This document shows positions 7,995-16,648 of a stretch of DNA of 64,000 nt, in pieces (the first letter of the stretch is position 1; each line of letters begins with the position of its first letter). This stretch comes from Bacteriovoracaceae bacterium. Lineage in GTDB: Bacteria > Bdellovibrionota > Bacteriovoracia > Bacteriovoracales > Bacteriovoracaceae. The notes under the pieces were generated by a model. It had not been told where the DNA came from. It did not search any database and saw only the letters and a list, made by a program, of their open reading frames with translations. The stretch is from positions 157,164-221,163 of the forward strand of contig JAIEMA010000019.1 in assembly GCA_019752535.1 (NCBI GenBank), read 5' to 3'. A program made the position numbers and the translations under genes.

Positions 7995-8792
7995 ATGGAC
8001 TTAAGCCTTTTTACCGCTCTATTAGTGATTTTTTTAATCTCTAATTTCCTGCTCTTTGCCCTTGGCGGGTGGTGGTTTTTCTATCACTTTTTAGGCCCTC
8101 GAATTCCGCACAGAGCGATCCACGAGAAGAGTCCACAAAAAGCTCAAATAATCAGAGAGATCAAAAACTCTATTTCTACTCAAATTATTTTCTTTATCAT
8201 GGCCCTGGGTCTCTATTTCTTGTGGAAAGCAGGAGTCACTCAGATCTATACCAAGTGGGATGAGCGAGGTATTTTTTATTTTCTCATCACTTTTTTTCTA
8301 ATCCAAATGGCGCACGATGCTTGGTTTTATTGGACTCATCGCTGGATGCATGAGTGGAAGTGGCTTAGAAAATACCATCTTGCTCATCATGAATCTCAGC
8401 AACCCACTCCCTTCGCCTCACTTTCATTTCATCCCGTTGAGGCCATCTGTCATGGATTATTCTGGTATATCATTGCCTTTCTTATTCCCTCGCACGCTCT
8501 CTGGCTTTGGGTGTTTTATAGCTTTATGTTTTATATCAATATGTGGGGACACACTGGTTTTGAGTTTTGGCATAAAGATCTTTTAGTAAAGCCCATTCAG
8601 AAGTTTTTGAACACTCCCACTCACCATAACCTTCATCATAAATACCATAATAAAAACTACGGCATTTATTATAATTTATGGGATAAAGTGTGTGGGACCA
8701 ATCACGCTAAATACGAAGAAGAATACCGCGCGATTAAAGCTAAAACAGAAGCTCATAAGACTTCTCGAATTATGAAAGCGCTAGGACTTTAA
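7995..8792 (+). CDS. sterol desaturase/fatty acid hydroxylase family protein
   Basis: A 265-residue membrane protein with N-terminal helices (about 5-30, 55-75, 90-110). The full C-5 sterol desaturase-type histidine set is present: HDAWFYWTHRWMH (about 107-119), HLAHHE (about 128-133), and HTGFEFWH, HHNLHHKYHNKNYG (about 213-226). NYGIYYNLWDKVCGT is the usual family ending. Bacterial members include enzymes acting on sterols, hopanoids, ether lipids and sphingoid bases. The next gene starts on the base after its stop, so the two form an operon. This is the third member of the superfamily within 3 kb. Confidence 0.88.
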   Translation: MDLSLFTALLVIFLISNFLLFALGGWWFFYHFLGPRIPHRAIHEKSPQKAQIIREIKNSISTQIIFFIMALGLYFLWKAGVTQIYTKWDERGIFYFLITFFLIQMAHDAWFYWTHRWMHEWKWLRKYHLAHHESQQPTPFASLSFHPVEAICHGLFWYIIAFLIPSHALWLWVFYSFMFYINMWGHTGFEFWHKDLLVKPIQKFLNTPTHHNLHHKYHNKNYGIYYNLWDKVCGTNHAKYEEEYRAIKAKTEAHKTSRIMKALGL

Positions 8793-9608
8793 ATGTTTAA
8801 AAAGAACGTCAACTTATTACCCTCAATGAGAATGACTCCATGGAGAAAAATCTCAGTGGGATCATGGAAGCCCGTAGGTGATTCACAAGTTTACTGTGAA
8901 CTGGATCTTGATGCCGAGCCAGCGCTCTTATGGCTTGATCAAGCGAACTCTGGATCAGAAGAGAAAATTACGATCACTCATTTGGCAGGAAAAGTCTTAG
9001 GTCAAGTTTTAAGAGATGTCCCCGATCTTAACAGTATTGTTCGTTTTGGAAAAATCTATCCACGGCGTGATGTGGATATTTTCTTCCACGTGGTGCAACC
9101 CGATAAAGATCTCTCGGGTCACGTGGTAAGAAGCATTGATCTTAAATCCTTAAGTGATGTAGCTCGAGAGTTAAATCGTGGCGCCAAAACAATCAAAGAA
9201 GGAAAAGATGAGAGCTTCAAGAAAATAAAAAATAGCTGGAAGTACATTCCTTCGTTTCTGGCGATGACCGTTCTCAATACCATTGGATTTATTTTTTATT
9301 CTTGCAACTTCTACATTAAAGGCGCCGGTGTTCCTCGCGATGCCTTTGGTTCAATGATGCTCACCAATATTGGAAGCCTTGGCTTTGAAAGTGCTTTTGT
9401 TCCACTTCCTCCCTACTCAAAAGTTCCATTTGTGGTGGCCTTGGGAAAAGTGGTTGAGCGTGTATGTGTGGTCGATGGGAAGCCCGCCGTAAAAAAGCGA
9501 GTGAGTTTTTGCTGCACCTTTGATCACCGAATTATCGATGGAGCTCATGGGGCAGAAATGGCAAAACTGATCGAACGCTATTTCACTAACCCTTTGGAAT
9601 TGCGCTAA
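8793..9608 (+). CDS. stand-alone CAT-fold acyltransferase (2-oxoacid dehydrogenase E2 catalytic domain-like)
   Basis: A 271-residue protein resembling the catalytic domain of dihydrolipoyl acyltransferases, without lipoyl or subunit-binding domains. The active-site motif is FDHRIIDGAHGAEMA (about 243-257); DHRxxDG is the E2/chloramphenicol acetyltransferase catalytic signature. The segment around residues 165-180 (MTVLNTIGFIFYSC) is hydrophobic, so it may touch the membrane. No E1 or E3 genes are nearby, so it is not part of a dehydrogenase complex here. Placed directly after a sterol-desaturase-like gene, it may acylate the hydroxylated lipid; that is inference. Confidence 0.75.
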   Translation: MFKKNVNLLPSMRMTPWRKISVGSWKPVGDSQVYCELDLDAEPALLWLDQANSGSEEKITITHLAGKVLGQVLRDVPDLNSIVRFGKIYPRRDVDIFFHVVQPDKDLSGHVVRSIDLKSLSDVARELNRGAKTIKEGKDESFKKIKNSWKYIPSFLAMTVLNTIGFIFYSCNFYIKGAGVPRDAFGSMMLTNIGSLGFESAFVPLPPYSKVPFVVALGKVVERVCVVDGKPAVKKRVSFCCTFDHRIIDGAHGAEMAKLIERYFTNPLELR

Positions 9609-9646
9609 ATACTCAAGAATTCAGCGAAATTCACCGATATCTTCTC

Positions 9647-10858
9647 ATGGTCATACTCTCTGCCCTCTTACTCGTCTTTTCATTCTCAGCTCAAGCGGCA
9701 GAGCCAGATATTTACGATGCTTATAACGCCATTTTTGGTGTTTCAAGCGAGAGTGGAAATATCGCCGTTCAATCTGTCCCCAGTGACCCAGAACTTCTGC
9801 AACTCACTGATGGAATTGATGGTCAACTAGAGGCAACAGATACTCAAAGCGATTGCTTTAATGGAGTCCCTTCCCCGCTTTCAGATCTCGTGAAGCAACT
9901 CGTTCAAGATGTGAAAGATATTGTGACTGATGATCTTATGGAAGAAGTGGATGCGCCCCAGTCTGTGGTGAATAAGGCCATTGCTAAAAGCAAGGAGCTT
10001 GCTTGTGCAGAGATTATGCTCTTTGTTCAAGTGAATAAGATCAATGCTGATGTCAACTGCATTAAACGTCCACAGGTTATTCCACCGATACACATGCAAG
10101 CCATCAAGTTCCCTGGATTAGCAGAATATAAATCTCAGATTGAAGAACAAATTGAGAGTTATAAAAAACAATTGGAACAGAATCCTCAAAACTTTACAGC
10201 TGACAGTAAAATCAGAAGCCTCACGAAAGATCTTAACTGCCTAGTTAATGCCGACTTTGCGAATTTTAATTGTCGCTACATGCATGAAAAAATGTTTTCT
10301 CGTGGGAAGTCATCAGTACAAATTGAAATACAGGATCGAAGTGGCAAATGGTACGAATACAAAAAACTTCAAACTGATTTCTTTAGTGGAAAGCCGGGGC
10401 CAAAAACTCAAAAAGGGGATCTTCAAACCCCTGAGGCCCGCTTCAAACTCAACAGTGTAAATCCCACAAGCAACTATTTCTCCGCTGTTCATATCAACTA
10501 TGAAGCCTGGAATGAGCGAAACGAACTTCTCGGAGATCTCAATCCGACTGGAGTGAACAAAGGTGGAGACATCATGCTCCACGGCCACGCCGGAAGTGTG
10601 GGATGTCTTGATATGGGTAATCGTGGTGCACCTTATGTCACTGCCCTTGTCGATCTGAGCCTCAAGGGTGGCAAGGTTCCAGAAATAGATATTTTTCCCA
10701 CCGACATGGATTCCGGTGTTGATGAAATCTCGACCTGGCCTGGGTATCAACAAAATGCCAAGTTTTGGGCAGAACTGAAAAAGCGCTACTGGGAAAAACA
10801 CGGAGCTAAAGTGAATCGAAGCTTAAAGAGCGTTGATGAGATGATTGAGGAAGAATAA
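9647..10858 (+). CDS. secreted L,D-transpeptidase (YkuD/YafK-type)
   Basis: A 403-residue exported protein with a signal peptide ending near AQAAEP (residue 17). The catalytic domain is in the C-terminal half; MLHGHAGSVGCLDMGN (about residues 304-319) holds the HGx..SxGC signature with the nucleophilic Cys. The sequence between the His and Cys, and the long N-terminal helical part with three conserved Cys, resemble the YafK branch. These enzymes form 3-3 crosslinks, attach proteins to peptidoglycan or remodel it. In predatory bacteria several act on prey wall, so self or prey peptidoglycan are both possible. The start has no strong ribosome site. Confidence 0.85.
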   Translation: MVILSALLLVFSFSAQAAEPDIYDAYNAIFGVSSESGNIAVQSVPSDPELLQLTDGIDGQLEATDTQSDCFNGVPSPLSDLVKQLVQDVKDIVTDDLMEEVDAPQSVVNKAIAKSKELACAEIMLFVQVNKINADVNCIKRPQVIPPIHMQAIKFPGLAEYKSQIEEQIESYKKQLEQNPQNFTADSKIRSLTKDLNCLVNADFANFNCRYMHEKMFSRGKSSVQIEIQDRSGKWYEYKKLQTDFFSGKPGPKTQKGDLQTPEARFKLNSVNPTSNYFSAVHINYEAWNERNELLGDLNPTGVNKGGDIMLHGHAGSVGCLDMGNRGAPYVTALVDLSLKGGKVPEIDIFPTDMDSGVDEISTWPGYQQNAKFWAELKKRYWEKHGAKVNRSLKSVDEMIEEE

Positions 10859-10862
10859 AGCT

Positions 10863-11510
10863 CTAGTTGGTTTTGTTTTGTTTGGTATGAGGCGGGATTT
10901 TAAATTCAAAATGATTTACGGCATGACTCACATTTGACTTGAAATTGCTAAACTTGAAATTTAGTTTTTTTCCATCCAGATGAACCAATTCCAACTGATT
11001 AAATCCTGCCAACGTAGTGACCTTACTCGCCTCTGAAGTTTGAGAGGTGAGAGTCGCTTCTTGAAGTTGGAGTTGTTTTTTAGTTTTCTCTGCAAATTTT
11101 AGAAACAATTTATCGGCTTTCATCGTTACAGAAAATGCCTCGTTCCCCTTTAATCCCTTCTTCAGGGAGTCTAGGAACTTTGTCAGCGCTAAATCCTTAG
11201 ATGACTGAATGACAACTTGACCTTCTTCACCCTCAATAAAGGGAGCAGTGTAATACCAGCTCGTCTTGGCATTCGCGACAAAAGTTGAGGGATCTGGATT
11301 TAAAACTTCAAGGCGTATTTGTTTTGGATATTTGTAATCAATTTTCCCAAAACTTTTTTTTATTTTTCCAGAAGCTGCACTCTTAAAACTCTCCTCATAA
11401 TCTGTAGAAAATGAAGTGGGCAAAAAATCTTCTGCGAATAGCGAGAAAGAAATTAAATAAAAAAATATAAAAAGTTTCAAATCGATCGCCTTAAAAAAGG
11501 AGGGGAACAC
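10863..11510 (-). CDS. lolA: outer membrane lipoprotein carrier protein LolA
   Basis: The periplasmic chaperone that takes lipoproteins from LolCDE to the outer membrane. A signal peptide (KLFIFFYLISFSLFA) precedes a domain with the LolA pattern: KKSFGKIDYKYPKQIRLE, then SWYYTAPF and FNQLELVHLDGKKL. Length fits the family. The start is uncertain. GTG at 11510 lies inside the smc terminator hairpin. TTG at 11480, with AAGG 8 bp upstream, gives a classical short signal peptide and may be the true start. It lies downstream of smc on the same strand. Confidence 0.85.
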   Translation of the reverse strand: MFPSFFKAIDLKLFIFFYLISFSLFAEDFLPTSFSTDYEESFKSAASGKIKKSFGKIDYKYPKQIRLEVLNPDPSTFVANAKTSWYYTAPFIEGEEGQVVIQSSKDLALTKFLDSLKKGLKGNEAFSVTMKADKLFLKFAEKTKKQLQLQEATLTSQTSEASKVTTLAGFNQLELVHLDGKKLNFKFSNFKSNVSHAVNHFEFKIPPHTKQNKTN

Positions 11511-11534
11511 TTACTCTTCCTGAGAGTATTCCCC
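11493..11534 (-). terminator. intrinsic terminator after smc
   Basis: On the minus strand GGGGAA-T-ACTC pairs with GAGT-AAGTG-TTCCCC and is followed by TCC and six T. It begins 10 bp after the smc stop and covers the upstream candidate start of lolA. Confidence 0.65.
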
Positions 11535-11543
11535 AACCAACCA

Positions 11544-14500
11544 TTAGTGGAGTTGAACAGATACAGCTTTTGAGACTCCAGGCTCTTGCATAGTGACACC
11601 ATAAAGCGTGTCATTAAGCTCCATTGTTTTTTTATTGTGCGTAATGAGAATAAATTGTGTTTCACCACTCATCTCTCTCAAGAGTTCATTGAAGCGACCC
11701 ACGTTCGCATCATCCAGAGGAGCGTCCACCTCATCCAATAAACAGAACGGTGAAGGCTTCACAAGGAAGATTGAGAAGATCAAAGACACGGCCGTCATGG
11801 CTTTTTCACCACCCGACATCAATGTAATGGACTGCATCTTCTTCCCTGGAGGCTGAGCAATAATATCGACACCTGCTTCAGGAGAATCGATATCACCCGT
11901 CATATCAAGGCGAGCTGAACCACCACCGAAGATGATTGGGAACACTTTGCTAAAGCGCTCATTCACCTCATGGAAAGCTTCCTTGAAACGTTCACGGGAC
12001 TTCTCATCAATGTGCATAATCGCCGTTTGCAGGTCGGCGAGGCTCCGCTTGAGCTCTTCTTCTTGGGTCTTTAAGAAATCGTGGCGTAATTTTTGGCGGT
12101 CGTAATCCTCGATCGCCTGCCAGTTGATTTCTCCTAATCTGTTAAATTCAGTACGACACTCTTTAAGTTTTTCGCGATAATCACGAACTTCAGCAGGGTA
12201 TCTCTTTGTGAACTCCCACTCTTCACGTGTCACAGTCACAGGGCCCTCTTCACCTTCCATCAAATACATCGCCGAGAGATCCGCCAGACCAGAGAGCTTC
12301 TCTGTCGTGAGTTCCAAGTGATTCATGATCACAAAACGTAAATCTACGCGGTGTTTTTCAAACGCGTTTTTAACGAGAATTTCTTCTTCGGTAAGAATCT
12401 GTTGTTGACGCAGTTCAAGTTCAACATTTTCTTTCTCAAGCTTATTGAGTTTAGCCGTCGCATCCTTGAGCTCAGTTTCCTTATCCTGCATACCAAGTAG
12501 GATCTGAGACAATTGATCTTTAAGAAGACTTAAGAATTGCTCTTTATCGGCCAATTGCTCAGCGAGAACGAGATTCTCTTCCTCACCTTGCTCAACCTCA
12601 GTTTCTGCTTGCTGCATTTCTTCTTCAGCGAGTGCTAACTGAAGCTTATTCTGCTCAGCTTTTTGATTGAGGCGTTCAAGCTGGCCTTCAGTATCAGAAA
12701 TTTGAGAGCGAAGAGACTTAAGTTGTTGCTCATAAGATTGAGCTTTCACTTTAAGCTCTAAGAGCTCATCTCTCTCATTTTCATAGCTGATCTTAAGGTC
12801 GATATGGCGAGACTCAATCTCTTCCATATGAGCCGCACTGTTTTGATGACGCTCATCAATGGCTTTCTTTTCACGAGCAATTTTCTCTTCTGACTCTAAA
12901 AGAGCTAGTCGAAGTGAGGACGTCTCAGATTTGCGATTTTGCAGAATTTCTAGGCGAGATGAACTCGTCCCAAAAGTTTTCTCTTTTGAATCTAGACTTG
13001 CCTTAACCGAAGCGTGAACAGTGGCGGCTTCTTGTTGGCCAGAAAGAAGAGCTTCGAGTTTAGCTTTTTCTGCAATGAGCATTTCTTCTTTAGCCATTAA
13101 CTTAGATTCAAGATCTGCAAATACGACTTTTTTCTCCTCAAGATCAATTGAGAGTTTTTCAATCAATCCATTTCTCTCCACAACGCCCATACCCTGCTCA
13201 GACTCTGGCAGACGGCGAAGACCATAGGTGATGGTATTGAGAGATTTCTTAATTAACGTTTTGCCATCAAGGCTTACTATGCCTTTAAAACCAATGGCCG
13301 GATTCACAAGAGCAGCAGTCTCTTCATTTAAGTTACTTGCAATGAAGTAGCCTGAAAGGAGTTTGTTTAATGAAGTCTTGAAAGATTCATCAGTGCACTT
13401 AACCACTTCCGCTAGTGGTCGCACACCTGTAAGTGCCAATGAGAGTCTCTCCGAAGTTTCTGCAGAGATCACATCTTCTGTAGTGAAAATGATATCAGCT
13501 ACTTGATGAAAATTATTTCCAAGATCAGCAATGATCTCTTTTCCTGAAGCAATAAGAACACTATCAAGGGCGTCAGAGAGAAGTTCTTCAACGGCTGCCG
13601 CATAACCTTCTTCACATTGAATCAGTCGACCCAAGACTTCGATTCCACCTTGAGGATGAGCAGCAACTAAGTTTTGTGCACCTAATTTCTTTCCTTCGGC
13701 TTGCTGATTTACTTCTATAAGGGAGTCACGTTTACTTTCAGTTTGAATAATCTCACGCTGAAGATTACGGATTTCACCATCAAGCACTTTCACTTCAGAA
13801 TTAAGAGTTTCAACTAAAGTCTTAAGTTCTGGGATTTTGACTTGAATCTCTTCCAATGCTGCTTTAGCGAGATTGAAACGCTCTCTCTCTTTGATTAAAT
13901 CATCACGTGAAGTTGAGTCTTGCTTCTCAAGAACTTCAATCTCAGCTGCAATATCTTGGAGAAGTCGAGAGTACTCCTCAATCTTAGATGTGTTTCTAAA
14001 TTGTTGTTGATCTAGGGCCGACAGCTCATCTTTCGCTGAAGTTGCATTTTTACGTGCTGCCTGAAGCTCTTCTTCAAGATCAATCAGTTGTTGCTTTAAA
14101 AGCTCTGAGCGCTCTTCACGTTCAGAAAAATCCATGGCGCCGTAGTCGGTTCCTTCCAACTCAGAAAGCTGTGTGCTGAGCTCTTCTGCGCGCCTAGTCC
14201 TATTTTCAGTGTCTACTTCTAATTCTTCATTTTCTTTTATACGAGTCGCAATGAGCTTCTCTTTCTCTGCAATCGCACGCTTCAGATGCTTCATTTTTTC
14301 TTCTGAAGCGGCCAATTGGCGTGAATGCGTGTTGAAATCTTCTTGCGCATCGTTGATCTTATCCATCGCATCGGCTTTCTGCACTCGCTCATCTTCTAAG
14401 AGAAGATCAAGTTGCTGACGACGAAGCGTGAGTTGTTCTATTTCAATGGCTCTCTCTTCTAAAATTCTGTCTGCATTCGTCCAGTCTTGAAGGAATTCAA

Positions 14501-15221
14501 ATTCCTTATGAGCATCCGTAATCAGTTCGTAGCGCTTGATACGCTCTCTTAAACTTCTCGCTCTCTCAGCTTTCTCGGCCTGCTTCTCAAGATTTTTTAA
14601 ATTTTTATAAATTTCTGCTTGAAGATCTTCAAGGCGAGCCAGGTTTTGCTGAGTGAGTTCAATCTTCTTAAGCGAGTCACGTTTTCTGAGTTTAAACTTT
14701 GTGATCCCTGCCACTTCTTCAATCATTGTCCGGCGCTCTTCAGGTTTAGCCTGAACGAGTTTATTGATTTCACCTTGAGCAATAATTGAATAAGACTTTG
14801 CGCCTGCTCCAGTGTCCATGAAAACTTCATGAATATCTTTTAAACGAGCGGGCTCACCGTTAATACGATATTCCGTTTCACCGTTACGATACAATTTTCT
14901 TGTGAGTTGAATCTCAGCTGGCTTGGCCACAGTTCCGCTAATATGAATGTGTTTGCCATTGGTATTTTCAAGAACAAGTGTGACTTCAGCAAAACTGGCC
15001 GGAGAATATTTTGACGATCCAGCGAAGATCAAATCCTTCATGTTCGTGCCACGCAAATGCTTAGCCGATTGTTCTCCCATCACCCAGAAGAGAGCATCCA
15101 CGATATTTGATTTGCCACAACCATTGGGACCGACGATGCCTGTGATGCCATCATCAAACTCAATAGTGGTGCGATCTTTAAAAGATTTGAATCCCTGAAT
15201 GTATAAACGAACGAGTTTCAT
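11544..15221 (-). CDS. smc: chromosome segregation protein SMC
   Basis: A 1225-residue condensin ATPase. Walker A is GPNGCGKSN (about 32-40). Long coiled coils (about 170-500 and 680-1010) flank a hinge that starts GGIEVLGRLIQCEEGYAAAV (about 525). The C-terminal head carries the ABC signature LMSGGEKAM and Walker B CLLDEVDAPLDD (about 1160). With the ScpA/ScpB kleisin complex it loads at parS and compacts the chromosome; scpAB are not in this window. The ATG at 15221 has GAGAGGA 8 bp upstream. The gene is complete and ordinary. Confidence 0.97.
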   Translation of the reverse strand: MKLVRLYIQGFKSFKDRTTIEFDDGITGIVGPNGCGKSNIVDALFWVMGEQSAKHLRGTNMKDLIFAGSSKYSPASFAEVTLVLENTNGKHIHISGTVAKPAEIQLTRKLYRNGETEYRINGEPARLKDIHEVFMDTGAGAKSYSIIAQGEINKLVQAKPEERRTMIEEVAGITKFKLRKRDSLKKIELTQQNLARLEDLQAEIYKNLKNLEKQAEKAERARSLRERIKRYELITDAHKEFEFLQDWTNADRILEERAIEIEQLTLRRQQLDLLLEDERVQKADAMDKINDAQEDFNTHSRQLAASEEKMKHLKRAIAEKEKLIATRIKENEELEVDTENRTRRAEELSTQLSELEGTDYGAMDFSEREERSELLKQQLIDLEEELQAARKNATSAKDELSALDQQQFRNTSKIEEYSRLLQDIAAEIEVLEKQDSTSRDDLIKERERFNLAKAALEEIQVKIPELKTLVETLNSEVKVLDGEIRNLQREIIQTESKRDSLIEVNQQAEGKKLGAQNLVAAHPQGGIEVLGRLIQCEEGYAAAVEELLSDALDSVLIASGKEIIADLGNNFHQVADIIFTTEDVISAETSERLSLALTGVRPLAEVVKCTDESFKTSLNKLLSGYFIASNLNEETAALVNPAIGFKGIVSLDGKTLIKKSLNTITYGLRRLPESEQGMGVVERNGLIEKLSIDLEEKKVVFADLESKLMAKEEMLIAEKAKLEALLSGQQEAATVHASVKASLDSKEKTFGTSSSRLEILQNRKSETSSLRLALLESEEKIAREKKAIDERHQNSAAHMEEIESRHIDLKISYENERDELLELKVKAQSYEQQLKSLRSQISDTEGQLERLNQKAEQNKLQLALAEEEMQQAETEVEQGEEENLVLAEQLADKEQFLSLLKDQLSQILLGMQDKETELKDATAKLNKLEKENVELELRQQQILTEEEILVKNAFEKHRVDLRFVIMNHLELTTEKLSGLADLSAMYLMEGEEGPVTVTREEWEFTKRYPAEVRDYREKLKECRTEFNRLGEINWQAIEDYDRQKLRHDFLKTQEEELKRSLADLQTAIMHIDEKSRERFKEAFHEVNERFSKVFPIIFGGGSARLDMTGDIDSPEAGVDIIAQPPGKKMQSITLMSGGEKAMTAVSLIFSIFLVKPSPFCLLDEVDAPLDDANVGRFNELLREMSGETQFILITHNKKTMELNDTLYGVTMQEPGVSKAVSVQLH

Positions 15222-15234
15222 TTATGTCTTCCTC

Positions 15235-15330
15235 TCAATGGTCGGTGTGTGCAATCAAACTTAACGGCGTCCTGCTTTGGATTTGAATGTGAGGATAGTC
15301 TCGCCTGAGCTGTTTCATCTTGTCTAGCAT
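15235..15330 (-). CDS. 31-codon ORF just upstream of smc, possible gene remnant
   Basis: An in-frame stretch reads MLDKMKQLRRDYPHI then QIQSRTPLSLIAHTDH and stops inside the smc ribosome site. It looks protein-like rather than random and could be the C-terminus of a decayed gene or a short leader peptide coupled to smc. Upstream of its ATG the frame is open only 9 more codons. No family is recognised. Confidence 0.25.
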   Translation of the reverse strand: MLDKMKQLRRDYPHIQIQSRTPLSLIAHTDH

Positions 15331-15542
15331 TTCATCGGGGCGGCCTGTTGGCCTAAATTACATTGCGCGCAATAGAGTGAGACACTGTAAGCTCTTGTGC
15401 CTAACTTTTGACACCTATTAAATAGATCTCCTTGCTAAGCTTTAGTTATTTAATACTAATCACACGTCGCATTATAAATTTATAATATAAAATAGCATTA
15501 TTATCTTATTTTATTAGATTTTTTATGGTGAATATTTAACCA
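15331..15542. other. AT-rich intergenic control region between smc and the Lrp gene
   Basis: With the short ORF at 15235-15330, this makes a 321-bp stretch with no confident gene. The part next to the Lrp start is strongly AT-rich and contains a perfect 16-bp palindrome (15471-15486). A TTGACA lies at 15408-15413 without a convincing -10. GCGCGC near 15365 is the only GC-rich patch. Confidence 0.5.
15471..15486 (+). promoter_or_regulatory. perfect AT palindrome, candidate Lrp operator
   Basis: ATTATAAA followed by TTTATAAT is a perfect 16-bp dyad 56 bp upstream of the Lrp start. Lrp/AsnC proteins bind AT-rich dyads and often regulate themselves, so this is a plausible autoregulatory site. 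Confidence 0.45.
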
Positions 15543-16016
15543 ATGGATTCTCTTGATCTCACCCTCTTGGGTGAACTGATGAAAAAAGGCAGATCTTCCT
15601 GGGCCGACTTGGCCCACAAAGTGGGTTTATCCTCACCAGGACTTCTTGACCGAATTCGCCGCCTAGAAGAGAAAAAAATTATTCTTGGTTATCGCGCTAT
15701 CGTGTCCCCTGAGGCTCTTGGTCTAAACACCACGGCCTTTGTCAGCGTCTCGCTCGATAAACCCAGCCATCGAAGTGCTTTTCTAAAAAAGATAAAATCA
15801 TTTCCCGAGATCCAAGAATGTCATCGTATTACCGGAGATTTTGATTTCTTGCTTAAGATTAGATGCTTTCAAACTAGAGATCTTGATCAGCTGGTCAATT
15901 TAGGGATTAAGTCCTTAAGTGGCGTGAGCAAAACACAAACGATCATTGTCATGGGAACTGAGAAAGAAACGAGTGAGCTTCCTATTCCAAATATTGAAGA
16001 AAGCGAGACTGCTTAA
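15543..16016 (+). CDS. Lrp/AsnC-family transcriptional regulator
   Basis: A 157-residue regulator. The N-terminal winged HTH (about 1-60) reads ADLAHKVGLSSPGLLDRIRRLEE. The C-terminal RAM/AsnC ligand-binding domain (about 65-140) contains HRITGDFDFLLKI, the usual ITGDYD-type effector segment. The LysE exporter starts 2 bp after its stop, so the pair is an operon, and an amino-acid effector controlling export is likely by analogy with other Lrp-LysE pairs. An AT-rich palindrome lies upstream. Confidence 0.92.
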   Translation: MDSLDLTLLGELMKKGRSSWADLAHKVGLSSPGLLDRIRRLEEKKIILGYRAIVSPEALGLNTTAFVSVSLDKPSHRSAFLKKIKSFPEIQECHRITGDFDFLLKIRCFQTRDLDQLVNLGIKSLSGVSKTQTIIVMGTEKETSELPIPNIEESETA

Positions 16017-16018
16017 AA

Positions 16019-16648
16019 ATGGATCTAGAATTATTTCTCAAAGGGATGGTTTTAGGGATTGCTGTAGCCGCTCCAGTTGGCCCCATAGGCCTTCTCTGTA
16101 TGGATCGCTCCCTTCGTCATGGAAAACTCTCTGGATTTGTGACTGGCATGGGGGCCGCCTTAGCTGACACTCTTTACGGGGCTATAGCCACCATTGGTAT
16201 TTCTGGAGTGTTGGTTTTCTTAAAAGGACATGAAAGAGAGTTGCGCTTCATTGGAGGTCTGCTTCTCGTTTTTGTTTCTTGGAGAATGTATCGAACTCCA
16301 CCCCCAAAACTTGAGGCAAGGCAGCCGGGACAAAAAAGACCGTTAGCCAGATTATTCTCAGAATCTTTTTTTCTTACTCTTTCAAATCCTATGACTATAT
16401 TAGGTTTTATGGCCGTCTATGCAGGCTTGGGACTGAGAGCTGAAGGAGCACATGAGGTGTCTACTATTTTAGGTGGAGTCTTCTTTGGATCGTCGCTGTG
16501 GTGGCTTTCACTGAGCAGTATGACAGTGGTGATGAAACATAAGCTATCACCCAATTTTGTGAGTTTATTTACCAAGCGAGCTGCCATTGCCATTTGTTTA
16601 TTTGGCCTAGCAGCTCTGGCTCAATCACTATTTCAATTTAAAATCTAG
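16019..16648 (+). CDS. LysE-family amino acid exporter
   Basis: A 209-residue inner membrane protein with about six helices. The family N-terminus is clear: GMVLGIAVAAPVGPIGLLCM (about residues 9-28), followed by GAALADTLYGAIATIG. LTLSNPMTILGF matches the conserved loop with the NP pair. LysE/RhtB members export basic or neutral amino acids by proton antiport; the substrate is unknown. It is paired with the Lrp regulator. Its 3' end overlaps the convergent hydrolase gene by 21 bp. Confidence 0.92.
   Translation: MDLELFLKGMVLGIAVAAPVGPIGLLCMDRSLRHGKLSGFVTGMGAALADTLYGAIATIGISGVLVFLKGHERELRFIGGLLLVFVSWRMYRTPPPKLEARQPGQKRPLARLFSESFFLTLSNPMTILGFMAVYAGLGLRAEGAHEVSTILGGVFFGSSLWWLSLSSMTVVMKHKLSPNFVSLFTKRAAIAICLFGLAALAQSLFQFKI

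Noticed and set aside
10313..10801. 162-codon minus-strand ORF inside the L,D-transpeptidase gene
   Set aside because: It lies fully antisense to a gene with a clear catalytic motif and has unlikely composition and no ribosome site.
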